Shown here in pieces: positions 22,901-32,671 of a stretch of 64,000 nucleotides of DNA. The DNA lies in assembly GCA_011033025.1 (NCBI GenBank), contig WFMF01000109.1:248001-312000 (forward strand), in the 5' to 3' direction. The notes below the pieces were generated by a model. It saw nothing but the letters and a program-made list of their open reading frames with translations. It was not told where the DNA came from and did not search any database. Both the position numbers and the translations under genes were made by a program. How positions within the stretch are numbered: the first letter of the stretch is position 1; every line of letters starts with the position of its first letter. Source of the DNA: Beroe forskalii (Eukaryota; Ctenophora; Nuda; Beroida; Beroidae).

Positions 22901-25900
22901 ATCTTCTGATAAAGATATAGCGACTTCACCTTTCTTACGGATCAATTATGGACAGTTTATGATATAAAATTAAACAGAGATTTTTAGCCGAATTGAACAG
23001 CATCCTATCCATGCTTATCGTGCAGGGGATGAATAAGTTTGGATGCCCTCGGATATGATCTGTCCCTTGCAATGTGGCGCTTGTCAGTGGCCATGACGCC
23101 TCATTTCAACAATCAATAGACAATAATCATGATATAACTATAAGTATTATTGGTACCTAACCGTAGATTACGGACAGGCGTCACCTTATGCTAACCTTGT
23201 AATACACGTAGATAATGTACTTGACCATCTTCTCCAATGTGTTGCAGTCAAACATCACGGGATCTGGTTCAGAGACATAGAATCTCAGTAGCCTGGATGA
23301 TAACGTGACCCACCTTGCGTGGTTCAGTGGCCCAGGTTTTTGTTCAGAAAGCTCTGGTGATACATATCCTGAATATATATTCGAAAATGAAATTGTGATC
23401 ATTCACTTCAGTGCTACAAGTACAGGGTGTTTTGAGTCTCATGTCTAAAAACTACTGTCAAATTTAACTGTTTTTGAATGAGCAAAATAGGAACGTTTGC
23501 ATATTTAATTTATAGCATGAATTTTAGATGCTATTGGAACTATTAAAAGTTAGCAATTATGATAATTATAAAATTCTTATGGATGATAATTAAACATTGA
23601 AGCATGATCGGATATATCGCCAGCATTAGCTTAAAGATATATCATTAAACAGCTATAGGCCAATTCACGACGCTATAATAATTGAGGAAGCATATATAAG
23701 CTTTTCTTACCGTCTACCACTGCTCTGATCATGCTGTAAAGGTACCGATGGTCACGGCTGAGCCCCGCCACAACGTCATTGGGAAGTACAGGGAAATCAT
23801 GGAAAGGAATTCTCTGGAAGTTCCCGACTCTAAGGTGTGGGAAACGCATATCCTTGGATAACTGCTTCCCAATTGGCCCGCTGAAACCTTCTTTGCCTGA
23901 CAAATGAGATTTGGAAATAAAACCACACTTTGATGATGCAAAGTGATCAGCAATTTCAGTGTTTAAATGCGGTCCGGCATTATTTTAGGGGACAAAATTA
24001 AAACTTCATGAACGAAAACAACATTTGGAAAATATTTAGTTTCGGGGAAGTTTTCACTTTTCACTTTTTTTACTATTTGATAATCCACTGCTATAAAAAC
24101 AAAGAAAATGTCTGAGTGTTTGACATTAATAACTCACTTATGGTGTCGCCGTCAAGAAAAATGAATAACCGTCTAAGAGGCAACTCTGCATGGTGAAACA
24201 TGCATACTGCCCATTGGAGACGTCTCTTCAGCTTTCCTTCCAGAAGGTGTATGCATCCTCCAAGATACCCAGTATTCACACTGGTTCCATCGACACCAAC
24301 AATTTCAACTTCATCTGTCAGAATCCCTAAGTCGTCAAGCCAGTTGAGGATCCCAACAGCAATATCTTTCGCTAAATGAAATTAAATCGTTGATTCTTGC
24401 ATTGTTGAAGATACGAGGTGAGCGAAATAGGGGAATTATGCTTAGTTTTACAGTTCACAATGGCTATATACTGGGTGAACTGCAGTTCATATGAAGTCGC
24501 CGCGCACTTCATATAGTCATATGAATTCATATGAAGTTCATATGAAGTTCATTCATATAAAAATTTATTGAACTGGTAAACGCATTCATATGAACTCATA
24601 TGAATTCATATGAATTCATATGAAGTGCGCGGCGACTTCATATGAACTGCAGTTCACCCAGTATATAGCCTTCACAATTACAAAATTATCACAGGGGCCG
24701 GGCAAAATGGTTCAAAATTTGTGATTTTTAGCCCAAGGGGCCGGGCAAAAAAGGCCGGGCAAATAAGGGCCAATAAGGTACTCACCTTTACCAGAATCAG
24801 GAGTAAAGTGACCAATCCTTCCATTACCCTTGTGAGGGTACTTAACAACCGTGTAGTGACTCTCTGTGTCTCTCTCGTTGGAACGTTTCTTTCTGACTAG
24901 AGTCTCCTTATCTTCCCTCCCATCAAAGTAAAGACCTACGCATGACGGATGGGACTTTTCAGTTTTAATAGGTACATATAAAATTACAAAGATCAAAATG
25001 ATACTTCTTCCTATATTACTGTTTAACACCAGCGACATACTTTATTACATACATGCGACACACCTAGTCCTACGACACGCCTACGGCACAAGTTCTATTT
25101 TTATTGGGATACACCTGGAACACAACTGAAAGCGAAACATTCGTTTCAGTTGTATTATAACTGAAACTTAAGTTATCGTAATAATTCTCTTCGTCTTCAC
25201 TAAAGGTAAGAATTTCATTTATCTTCTAAAGGTTCTACAGCTTTCTTATGGTCTGAATGTAATGATTATGGTCGTATGAACGTATAGACTGACCCCTACT
25301 GGCAAGTAGGGGTTCACCAGATTTTCAAAAGTATTTATAATGTATTCACTGAAATCAAAAAATTCGATAGAATTAGAATATGGTAATCCCTTTTTACCTC
25401 CTGGGCTTTGTCCATAGAGTTTAGCACACTTCTCTTTTCGTATGTTTTCCTTGGCCGTCCTCGTGCTGGATATTGTGGAGCCATGCCCTCTCATCGATGG
25501 AACATCTACGCACATGGCATTTATAATTTCGTTAGCGCCGGAGGTTCCGACCCCATATCGCATGAGGGCACTGTGCGTCTCTGTCATAGGTGGCAGTGGC
25601 AGCTTCTCTTTCTCGGTAAGTACATTGTAATCGGTGGAAGCCTGTCAAAAATTTGAGATATCAGTGATTAATCAACAAAATCGGCAGATTTTGACTTTGC
25701 AATCAGCGCCGATCAGCGCTGACCAGCGCCGATTCACCGCCGATAAGCACTGATCAGCGACACCGCCGATCAGCGCTGCTCGGCGCCGATTGCAAAGTCA
25801 ACATCTGCTAAAAAATCTATGATTTACACGGTGCTTTATATAGACACTATTCCATACTTAAAATGCCCATTATCTAAAAGGACAACGAAAACGTCGAAAC

Positions 25901-27213
25901 ACCCGAGGGATTGTTCACATTTTACGTAATCAGTTTAATTATTCTGGAGATTTCGCAATAAATTTGAAATGAAAATGAAATGGTAGTGGTACCGCATTAT
26001 AATTGACAAGAATGGTGATCAGCGATCGCTATTTTTAACCCTTTTGAAATCGATTACATATAATATTGTAAAATTAATATTGAATTTAATGATTTACAAA
26101 TTAAACTTACAGCACTTTCTTCTTGACTATGTTGAGTTGTGGAATTAGAAGCTGCACTTGATTCATCTGCTTGTGGTGGAACCGAGACTCGTTGCTCAGC
26201 CTTCTTCAAGACAACGAATTCCTGTTCTAAGAGTGTCTTGAATTCTTTGACACCCTTGCTGTTGGCTCGAAGTTTACCAACAGAAGTTAGCTTCCCATGA
26301 AGTGTAACCAACTCTCTGAAATATGAAAGTATGAATTTGATTAAACAAGAGGTTATAATACCTTATCGGACATAAATATCACGGACTTTAGTTTCACGGA
26401 CCAATAACTTCGCGGACATTAATATTCATGCTCGATCCTGCCACTTCAAATTTCAACAAAATTTCAAAATTTTCGGCTAGATTTTTCTCATTTCATTTCA
26501 CGATTTGAATAATTGAATTTTTCAATATTTTTTGTCAATTAATATAAATTTCCATATTGCAGGTACTAAATATGAGAAAGAAGCATACTTTCATTAGAAA
26601 TTCTAATATTTCAATTTGTGCGTTAAAAGAGATGAAGTCAGAAATTTTGTGCCTCTTCCCTTAGAAATAGAAATTTAAAGGGGAAAACCGGACTTAATTT
26701 TCACGGACCTGAAAATCACGGACATTAGTAATAGTATCACGGACAAAATTTTCACGGACATTAATATTCACGCTGAGGTACCCAGCGTGAATTTAATGTC
26801 CGTGATAATTATGTCCGATAAGGTATATTGTCACGGACGTTATTATTAATGCTGACGGCTGATCGTGACACTTGACAGTTAAGTCCGTATAATGTCCGAT
26901 AAGATAGTATTTTATAGACCATACAACTATTAGATTATTGGTACAATATCAGTATTTATACTTACTCCACAATGTGGTTCTGGGTCATCAAAAGGTCACA
27001 TTCAATGCTTCTATCCCTGTACAACTTGATAAGGTCAACTGCACATCCGTTAAACCAGAAAGTGTTACTCTTCCCTCCGATCGAGGTCGAGAGCGCTTTT
27101 GAGTACGAGAAGTGTCTCAGAACATCACAATTCGACGGTCTGTTATTCGTATTCCAATTAGAGTTTTCAGAAAACAAGTTTTTTGGAGCACCGATCAGAT
27201 CTCCGATCTTCAT
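19905..27213 (-). CDS. Nine-exon gene, 712-residue RNase H-like/transposase-derived protein
   Basis: Exons on the minus strand: 27213-26966, 26315-26111, 25641-25398, 25010-24786, 24371-24138, 23896-23711, 23368-23196, 22767-22590, 20350-19905. With these GT-AG junctions the phases all agree and the sum is 2139 nt, or 712 codons plus stop. The start ATG at 27213 has an upstream in-frame TGA. Motifs in order are CVGLYFDGREDKE, then VGVDGTSVNTGYLGG, then HHAELPLRRLF. Next come FSGPIGKQL, PGPLNHARWVT and finally YPCHTQMVE near the C-terminus. From memory, this set marks a group of uncharacterised, repeat-like proteins in arthropods, cnidarians and other invertebrates. Conserved Asp residues in DGR and DGT suggest an RNase H-like DDE fold (inference). 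The intact spliced frame argues for a functional, possibly domesticated gene. The exon 4 acceptor (25011) is the least certain. Confidence 0.75.
20494..20679. mobile_element. 186-bp hairpin MITE in intron 8
   Basis: GGCTAAAAAATGGGTGGACT at the left pairs with its near-complement at the right end. Inner arms are GC-rich (CCGCCGCGGACCCG) around a short loop near 20590 between two ACTTTAGTGGAGTCC arms. Almost the whole length is self-complementary. Confidence 0.85.
20880..21163. mobile_element. 284-bp MITE in intron 8
   Basis: Perfect ends GGTATGACAAAAAACAATTG and complement. A second internal inverted pair (TTTAATCGCAGCGCTGGCGT and complement) lies near 20909 and 21075. The right arm has an extra piece of about 55 bp. 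The flanks are compatible with a TA-type target duplication. Confidence 0.85.
21195..22045. repeat. About 145-bp tandem repeat, six copies, in intron 8
   Basis: Each unit contains CCTGAGACGAGATATAAGCG, then an AATTGGTTTAATTGGCCAAT palindrome-like block. GCGATTTGCAATGAAAA and TCATGCCAAAGTTTACGATG follow. Units start near 21203, 21346, 21492, 21637, 21777 and 21922 and differ by scattered substitutions. The outer copies are the most diverged, as expected of an old array homogenised in its centre. Confidence 0.9.
22423..22523 (+). repeat. Three consecutive GC-rich stem-loops with cTTCGg loops
   Basis: Perfect stems close on CCCTTCGGG each time: 22423-22462 (stem of about 18 bp), 22471-22497, and 22493-22519, which shares bases with the second. 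On plus-strand RNA each loop is a C(UUCG)G tetraloop, the most stable kind. The third stem is followed at once by CTAG, the same layout as the Helitron-like ends elsewhere in the window. It lies 70-170 bases inside intron 8 of the minus-strand gene. Confidence 0.8.
24462..24670. mobile_element. 209-bp palindromic MITE in intron 4
   Basis: Ends GGCTATATACTGGGTGAACT and complement. The arms contain CTGCAG, TTCATATGAA and GCGCGGCGACTTCATATGAA, so the element is palindromic at two scales. It sits between exon 5 (acceptor 24372) and exon 4 (donor 24785). Confidence 0.85.
25684..25808. mobile_element. 125-bp hairpin MITE in intron 2
   Basis: GCAGATTTTGACTTTGCAATC at the left pairs with its near-complement at the right. 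The centre is made of GATCAGCGC/GCGCTGATC-type palindromic words. It lies about 40 bases upstream of the exon 3 acceptor on the minus strand. Confidence 0.8.
26359..26825. mobile_element. 467-bp MITE with TACCTTATCGGACATAA ends in intron 1
   Basis: Perfect 17-bp inverted ends. The inside holds many copies of TCACGGAC/GTCCGTGA in both orientations. A truncated relative continues to about 26910 (GTCCGATAAGATAG). A TA duplication at the edges is possible. Confidence 0.8.
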
Positions 27214-27729
27214 AGTATTAGTAACATCTCAAATTATATTAATTAAGAAGTGAAATATATTATTTCTATTTCTTCTTATGATAGTTGTGAACGAGAAAAT
27301 TATAATTTATAAAGGCGTAAACAATAAAATTATTGTGTTATCGGTGGTTTGTAAAATCAATTATTGATCGCTAATAATTATGCCCGCGAGAAATAAAGTT
27401 CATGACCGTCGCTAAGAGTAATAAGATAACTACTAGGTCCGTAAAACTAAAAGCAAATCTGAATACCTACGAAACAAGGTAAAAATTACAGAATTATATT
27501 AACTGTTGAATTTAGTATCTAGTACAAACCACAGTACAGAAGTGCTGCGTTTTTCACCATATCTCAAGGTTAGGGGCAAGGAGGTAGGTAAGGGCAATCC
27601 TGCATTGTCAGTAAAAGCTTCCAAACGACAAAAGCACGATTTAAATTTCGTTTCAAGTAGTTTAATTAATAATTTATACCGAGTGCCGTACACTTTGTAC
27701 TGCATAATCAGCCTTACCCAATTACTGAT
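27214..27729. other. 5' flank of the nine-exon gene
   Basis: AT-rich with no second gene. Bases 27510-27560 (TAGTACAAACCACAGTACAG, then ATATCTCAAGGTTAG) resemble 50950-51015, so a dispersed repeat fragment is present. The promoter of the minus-strand gene should lie here, but I cannot point to a core element. Confidence 0.4.
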
Positions 27730-27779
27730 GACCCGTTTGAACCCTTGAGCACCTAGGTGCTCAAGGGTTCAAACGGGTC
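27730..27779. repeat. Perfect 50-bp palindrome abutting a copia LTR
   Basis: GACCCGTTTGAACCCTTGAG and its exact complement meet at CCTAGG (27752-27757) with no spacer. The final C touches the first base of the 5' LTR. Each arm contains a GGTTCAAAC word resembling a tRNA T-arm/B-box, but no tRNA fold follows. Confidence 0.9.
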
Positions 27780-27998
27780 TGTTATACATGATAACTAACC
27801 CCTTGACCGTGTTCTAGGATAGCCCCTTATAGTGACCATGACAACTCCCTTGGAAGAGACTCAACTCCTGGACCCTCTACTGTGAGCTACACACACACCT
27901 TCCTAGTATTGATATAACTTTTATACTTTTGTACACGTTAACTGGTAGTCTCCATTTGTTATTAGAGGGTTTGATTATAGTGGGATTCGGTTTAAACA
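27780..27998 (+). repeat. 5' LTR of copia copy 1 (219 bp)
   Basis: TG...CA ends (TGTTATACATG to GGTTTAAACA), the same length as both LTRs of copy 2. It matches 34620-34812 base for base as far as I can read. A TTATACTTTTGTACACG stretch near 27925 may hold the promoter. Confidence 0.9.
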
Positions 27999-28000
27999 AT

Positions 28001-28012
28001 TGGTATCAGTAA
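28001..28012 (+). promoter_or_regulatory. Primer-binding site for initiator tRNA-Met
   Basis: TGGTATCAGTAA lies two bases after the LTR. Copy 2 has TGGTAGCAGG at the same place, continuous with a full antisense initiator tRNA-Met, which identifies the primer. The A-to-G-like difference suggests drift in copy 1. Confidence 0.75.
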
Positions 28013-28077
28013 GTTAAGATCCACACACCTCATAATCACATCACTTATTGACAACTTGAACTACTCAAATTTTAGAT

Positions 28078-30591
28078 ATGTCCATGAAGCTGAAGAAAGG
28101 ACCCAAGTGGGATGGAGACTTTGAAAGATGGAGCAAATTGTTAACGTCATGGCTCCGATTGATTGACAAAGATCACAGCAATGAAACAATAGTGGCAGCT
28201 ATGATAGTAGGTCTCAGTGAATCACCAACCCTTAAGAATGGTGAAAAGGTGATTGATCTCGTTCTAGAATTGGATGACACGGAGTTGTACCCTGCACAAG
28301 AAACACCGCTGCTAGAAGGAGTTAATGACAAATTAGCTGACCCAGAAAATAGATTGTTCCAGCTGAAAGACGAGGTAAGAAAATCTGATGGAATCAGTGC
28401 TATCTACAGAACTTTACAAAGCAAATATGGATTGAGAGAAGAAGTCAAACTTTTCACATGGTATGAGGAATTTGAATCATTGATGAAGGCGAAAGATGAA
28501 AAGATGAATGACTTTATAATCAGATTTGAAAGACTTAGCAAGAAACTGGAAAGGAGTAAAGTTCAACTTCCAGACCTCATTTTGGCCTACAGGCTGTTGA
28601 AGAGTGCTAACCTTGGAGAAAGTGAAGTTGTAGTCAAGATGGGTGTTGGAGCAGAAAGTATGACATATGACAAGATGAAAAAGTGTTTATTAGCTTTTGA
28701 TGATGGTATAATACAAACCAATGGAAAACAGAAGATCACACCCAAGGTAAAGTTAATAAAGGAGGAACCACAAGAAATACTATTTCAGAATGAAAAGACA
28801 GATGATGAGAACAGTGACACAGAAAACAGTGACAATGATGAGTATTATGAATCAGCACAAAGTGGAGATGATGTTTATTATGTAAGAAGAGGTTCATCAA
28901 GAAATCAATATCACCACAGAGGAAAGAGGTTTCAAAAACCATCGTATAGTCCGAGGGAAAGGAAATCTTATGGCAATAGAAGAACAGATAATGGTGATCG
29001 CACTGCATGTAGGATTTGTAAATCTGTCTTGCACTGGGCAAAGGACTGTCAGCATAATACTGAAAAGAAATCAATTGACCTCAAAAAGCCAGAAAAGGTT
29101 CTTAAATTGGATTGTATGTTCATAGACCATGAAGAACTATCATATATGACATCAGAAGCAAAGAACATAGCATTACTGGATTGTGGTGCAGCAAAAACAG
29201 TTGTTGGCAAACAGTGGTTCAGTGAATTCGAAAGTTCCTTAGATGAGAAGGAAAAGTTGTCAATCAAAGAAGAGGAAAACACCAACTTATTCAAGTTTGG
29301 TGATGGTGAGACCATCAAATCAGATTTGGTTAAAGTGATACCTTTGGAAATCTGTGGACAAAAGATGATAATCAAAGCAAATGTGGTTGATAACAATGTT
29401 CCACTTTTAATTTCAAATCACTCACTCAAAGCTGCCAAAGCTAAAATAAACTTCATACAAGATACCATAGAGATAGATGGAAAAGAACAGCAACTCATAT
29501 CTACTACATCAGGACACTACGGTATCCCCATTGGTTCTAGCTACAATGACAGTAATACAGATTGTAACATTTTCTTGTCGTCCCAACCTTGTGATCCAAA
29601 GAAAATAGCTTTTCACCTACATCGCTACTTTGCACATGCTTCTGCAGACAAAGTGAAAGATTTTGTCCTCAAATCTGATCACAGTAAGAAACAAGAGATT
29701 GCTAAAGAAATAGAACTGATAGACTGTGATATATGCAAGAAAACCAAAAGAGGCGTACCAAAACCTAATACATGTCTTCCAATGGCAGAACAGTTTAATG
29801 AAACCGTGGCATTAGATCTCAAATTCCTGGATAATGACATAATCCTACACTGTATTGATCTACTCTCAAGATTCTCAGCAGCAATAGTGATAGAGAATAA
29901 AACCAAGGAGTCCATTGTTGAAGCATTCATGCAAATATGGATAGCAGTATTTGGAACACCACAAAAGACCTTGAGTGACAATGGGAAGGAATTTTGCAAC
30001 AAGGATTTCCTAGACATGTGCCAAAATCTCAACATAAACATGCTCACAACAGCAGCTTTCTCACCTTACAGTAATGGAATCGTAGAAAGACATAATGGTA
30101 TACTTGCAGAAATGACTAAGAAGATCAAAGAGGATGTTAAATGCTCAACACAGACGGCTTTGTGCTGGGCACTACATGCCAAAAATAGCATGAGCAACGT
30201 ATATGGCTTCTCACCAATGCAACTTGTGTTTGGATATAATCCAAAAGTTCCTGGACTGGATGACAAACACATATCTCTTGGCCAACTTGGTGCAGTAACA
30301 TCAAGCACAATTGTAGCAGATAACATAAATGCTATGTATGAAGCTAGAAAAGCATTCCTTGCAGCTCAAGCATCGGACAGAATGGCAAGAGCTCTGAAAA
30401 GTAGAGTGTACAAAGCCTATGAGACCAGTTACTTTCCAGGTGACAAAGTCTATTACAGGACTAAAGACACAACATGGTTTGGACCAGGAATAGTGATAGG
30501 CCAATATAAGAAACTTGGTACTTGTCAAACATGGAGGATCATTTATCAGAGTGCACCCTTCCAAATTGGTTTTGCAAACAGAAGCAGATAA
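28078..30591 (+). CDS. Copia Gag-protease-integrase polyprotein (837 residues)
   Basis: ATG 28078. Gag-like helical region over residues 1-215 (WDGDFERWSKLLTSWL at the start), then an acidic linker and a CCHC zinc knuckle (C-x2-C-x4-H-x4-C) near residue 311. An aspartic protease follows with active site DCGA near 368, where DTGA or DSGA is usual. The integrase has an HHCC-type finger (H-R-YFAHAS, CDIC) and a catalytic triad at about D580, D634 and E670 with 35 residues between the last two (DD35E). The C-terminal integrase motif (LVKHGG...VHPSKL) is not in this frame but in the +1 frame that begins the next ORF. The last residues up to 30591 are therefore out-of-frame tail, or the two are joined by +1 frameshifting. 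Confidence 0.92.
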   Translation: MSMKLKKGPKWDGDFERWSKLLTSWLRLIDKDHSNETIVAAMIVGLSESPTLKNGEKVIDLVLELDDTELYPAQETPLLEGVNDKLADPENRLFQLKDEVRKSDGISAIYRTLQSKYGLREEVKLFTWYEEFESLMKAKDEKMNDFIIRFERLSKKLERSKVQLPDLILAYRLLKSANLGESEVVVKMGVGAESMTYDKMKKCLLAFDDGIIQTNGKQKITPKVKLIKEEPQEILFQNEKTDDENSDTENSDNDEYYESAQSGDDVYYVRRGSSRNQYHHRGKRFQKPSYSPRERKSYGNRRTDNGDRTACRICKSVLHWAKDCQHNTEKKSIDLKKPEKVLKLDCMFIDHEELSYMTSEAKNIALLDCGAAKTVVGKQWFSEFESSLDEKEKLSIKEEENTNLFKFGDGETIKSDLVKVIPLEICGQKMIIKANVVDNNVPLLISNHSLKAAKAKINFIQDTIEIDGKEQQLISTTSGHYGIPIGSSYNDSNTDCNIFLSSQPCDPKKIAFHLHRYFAHASADKVKDFVLKSDHSKKQEIAKEIELIDCDICKKTKRGVPKPNTCLPMAEQFNETVALDLKFLDNDIILHCIDLLSRFSAAIVIENKTKESIVEAFMQIWIAVFGTPQKTLSDNGKEFCNKDFLDMCQNLNINMLTTAAFSPYSNGIVERHNGILAEMTKKIKEDVKCSTQTALCWALHAKNSMSNVYGFSPMQLVFGYNPKVPGLDDKHISLGQLGAVTSSTIVADNINAMYEARKAFLAAQASDRMARALKSRVYKAYETSYFPGDKVYYRTKDTTWFGPGIVIGQYKKLGTCQTWRIIYQSAPFQIGFANRSR

Positions 30592-32671
30592 GGCAGTCAA
30601 TGCTGAAAGATCTATAGACACACCTGAATGTCATGATAATGAGACAGAGAATACAGAGCCAGAACAGCAAGCTCAACAATCTGATTCATCATCAGAGGAT
30701 GAAGATATGAATGAAAACATAGTGAAAAGAACTCAAATCCCTTCAGAAGACCACAATGATCATATGTCACAGCAAGGAAATGTCAATTCAGAAGATAGAC
30801 AAGAAGATGGCAGCAATGGAGAGGAAGAAAGTACTCAGAATTGGGAAAAAGTGACTAAAGATTGCACGAAAGATAGATTCATTTTGAAAGCAGGTGAAAA
30901 TATAAGATACAGAGATAGTGAAGAAGAAAACTGGATTGATGCAACTGTAACTGGACCTGCAGGAACAACAAAGGGAGTGAATAAGAACAGATACAATGTG
31001 CAAGAAACATCAGGAAGGAATTTATCAATACATGCTGACAGAATGCAGCACTTGGAGAAACTAACATTATTCAGCCAAGGTTGGTCAGTGGTACACAATG
31101 AAGACAACATCGTGTTCAGTCAATTCCCTGATAAAGATATGCTGGAAAGCATAAAGAAAGCTAAAGAAGAAGAGATAAAGAATTTCCAAGATTTTAAAGT
31201 TTTTGAAGAAATGGCTACAGATGACCTTGACAACAATGCACATGTGGTGTCAACTAGATGGATTATACAAAAGAAAGAAAATGGAACAATCAAGGCCAGA
31301 ATAGTGGCAAGAGGATTTGAAGAAGGTGAAAACATGCCTTCAGATGCACCAACAGTAGACAAAACTTCACAAAGACTTTTTATTGCAATCTCAGCAATGA
31401 AAGGTTGGAAAACGCAATCCTTGGACATAAAATCAGCTTTCTTACAGAGTCACTCAATGAAAAGAAATGTCTTTGTTAAACCACCAACAGACATCAGAAA
31501 GAAGAATGTTGTATGGAGGATAAAAAAGCCCATATATGGATTGAAGGATTCAGCACTAAACTGGTTTAAAACCCTTCAAAAGGACCTGTTAGATCTTAAA
31601 TGCACTCAGTCTGTCCTTGATCCAGCATTTTTTCATTTATACAATGAAAAAGAACTTATTGGAATGCTTGTATCACATGTAGATGATTTCCTGTACTCTG
31701 GAACACAGGAATTTCATGAGAAGGTTATTCAACCTATCATCAACAGATACTCAATCAGTGCACAGAACGAAGGATCTTTCCAGTATGTAGGACTCCAAAT
31801 TGAACATCACAGTGATGGAGTTACAGTCAACCAAAACGAATTCACTGAGAAAATTGAGCCCATAAAGTTGGCAGCAGAAGAATTGAAGGACATTACCAGG
31901 ATTCTGAATGAAAAAGAAAAGAAAATGTATCAACAACTGTTGGGAAAAATAAACTGGATTTGCCATCAGTCTAGACCAGACTTAGCATTTGAGACTTATT
32001 GTGCATCCTTGTACTCTCAAGAACCAAGTATACAGAATCTGAAGACCCTGAACAAGATTGCTAGAAAAGTGACTGAAGGATTGAGACATATAAAGTTCCC
32101 TAAGTTGGACGAAGACAGTCTGCAAATAATGTGTTTCAGTGATGCCTCATTTGCCAATCTACCTGACAAAGTAAGCAGTGGGGAGGGATTCCTTGTATTC
32201 CTTACTGACAAGTATGGAAATGCCAGTCTGCTGAACTGGAAGAGTAAGAAAGCTACCAGAGTTGTGCACAGTACTCTAGCAGCAGAGTGTTTGAGCCTGG
32301 TAGATTGCCATGGAGATGCTAGCTACATCAGAAACATTATTGAGGAAACGCTATACAGAGATGCAAGATTTAAGAAAATCCCTATTACCATGTTCACTGA
32401 CAGTATACAGCTAAGAAAAGCTTTGTATTCAAACCATTTTGTAACAGAGAAACTGCTACGTATCACGGTAGCAGAAATGAAGCAGATCGTACAGGACCCC
32501 ACCATGAAAGTTACAGTTAAATGGGTCAAATCAGCCAACATGCTGAGTGATAGTTTAACAAAGAGTGGGGCTTCAGCTATGAAGCTATGTGAAGTACTGG
32601 AAAATGGTTGCATAGCCATTAAAGACTTGGAGAAAGACGAAGAAGAAAAGAAGGGGCTACCTCAAAGGTAA
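30515..32671 (+). CDS. Copia reverse transcriptase-RNase H (about 718 residues)
   Basis: The frame is open from 30515 and has no ATG there, starting within the integrase C-terminus. The first residues are therefore probably made by frameshift from the upstream ORF. An acidic linker is followed by the RVT_2 reverse transcriptase: KARIVARGF, the first catalytic Asp in SLDIKSAFL, KPIYGLKDS, and the catalytic box HVDDF near residue 388 (usual YVDD). RNase H follows with D in FSDASFAN near 540, E in STLAAECLS near 591 and D in MFTDSIQL near 628. It ends in a basic/acidic tail. Bases 76 to 77 overlap the first ORF. Confidence 0.92.
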   Translation: MVLVKHGGSFIRVHPSKLVLQTEADKAVNAERSIDTPECHDNETENTEPEQQAQQSDSSSEDEDMNENIVKRTQIPSEDHNDHMSQQGNVNSEDRQEDGSNGEEESTQNWEKVTKDCTKDRFILKAGENIRYRDSEEENWIDATVTGPAGTTKGVNKNRYNVQETSGRNLSIHADRMQHLEKLTLFSQGWSVVHNEDNIVFSQFPDKDMLESIKKAKEEEIKNFQDFKVFEEMATDDLDNNAHVVSTRWIIQKKENGTIKARIVARGFEEGENMPSDAPTVDKTSQRLFIAISAMKGWKTQSLDIKSAFLQSHSMKRNVFVKPPTDIRKKNVVWRIKKPIYGLKDSALNWFKTLQKDLLDLKCTQSVLDPAFFHLYNEKELIGMLVSHVDDFLYSGTQEFHEKVIQPIINRYSISAQNEGSFQYVGLQIEHHSDGVTVNQNEFTEKIEPIKLAAEELKDITRILNEKEKKMYQQLLGKINWICHQSRPDLAFETYCASLYSQEPSIQNLKTLNKIARKVTEGLRHIKFPKLDEDSLQIMCFSDASFANLPDKVSSGEGFLVFLTDKYGNASLLNWKSKKATRVVHSTLAAECLSLVDCHGDASYIRNIIEETLYRDARFKKIPITMFTDSIQLRKALYSNHFVTEKLLRITVAEMKQIVQDPTMKVTVKWVKSANMLSDSLTKSGASAMKLCEVLENGCIAIKDLEKDEEEKKGLPQR

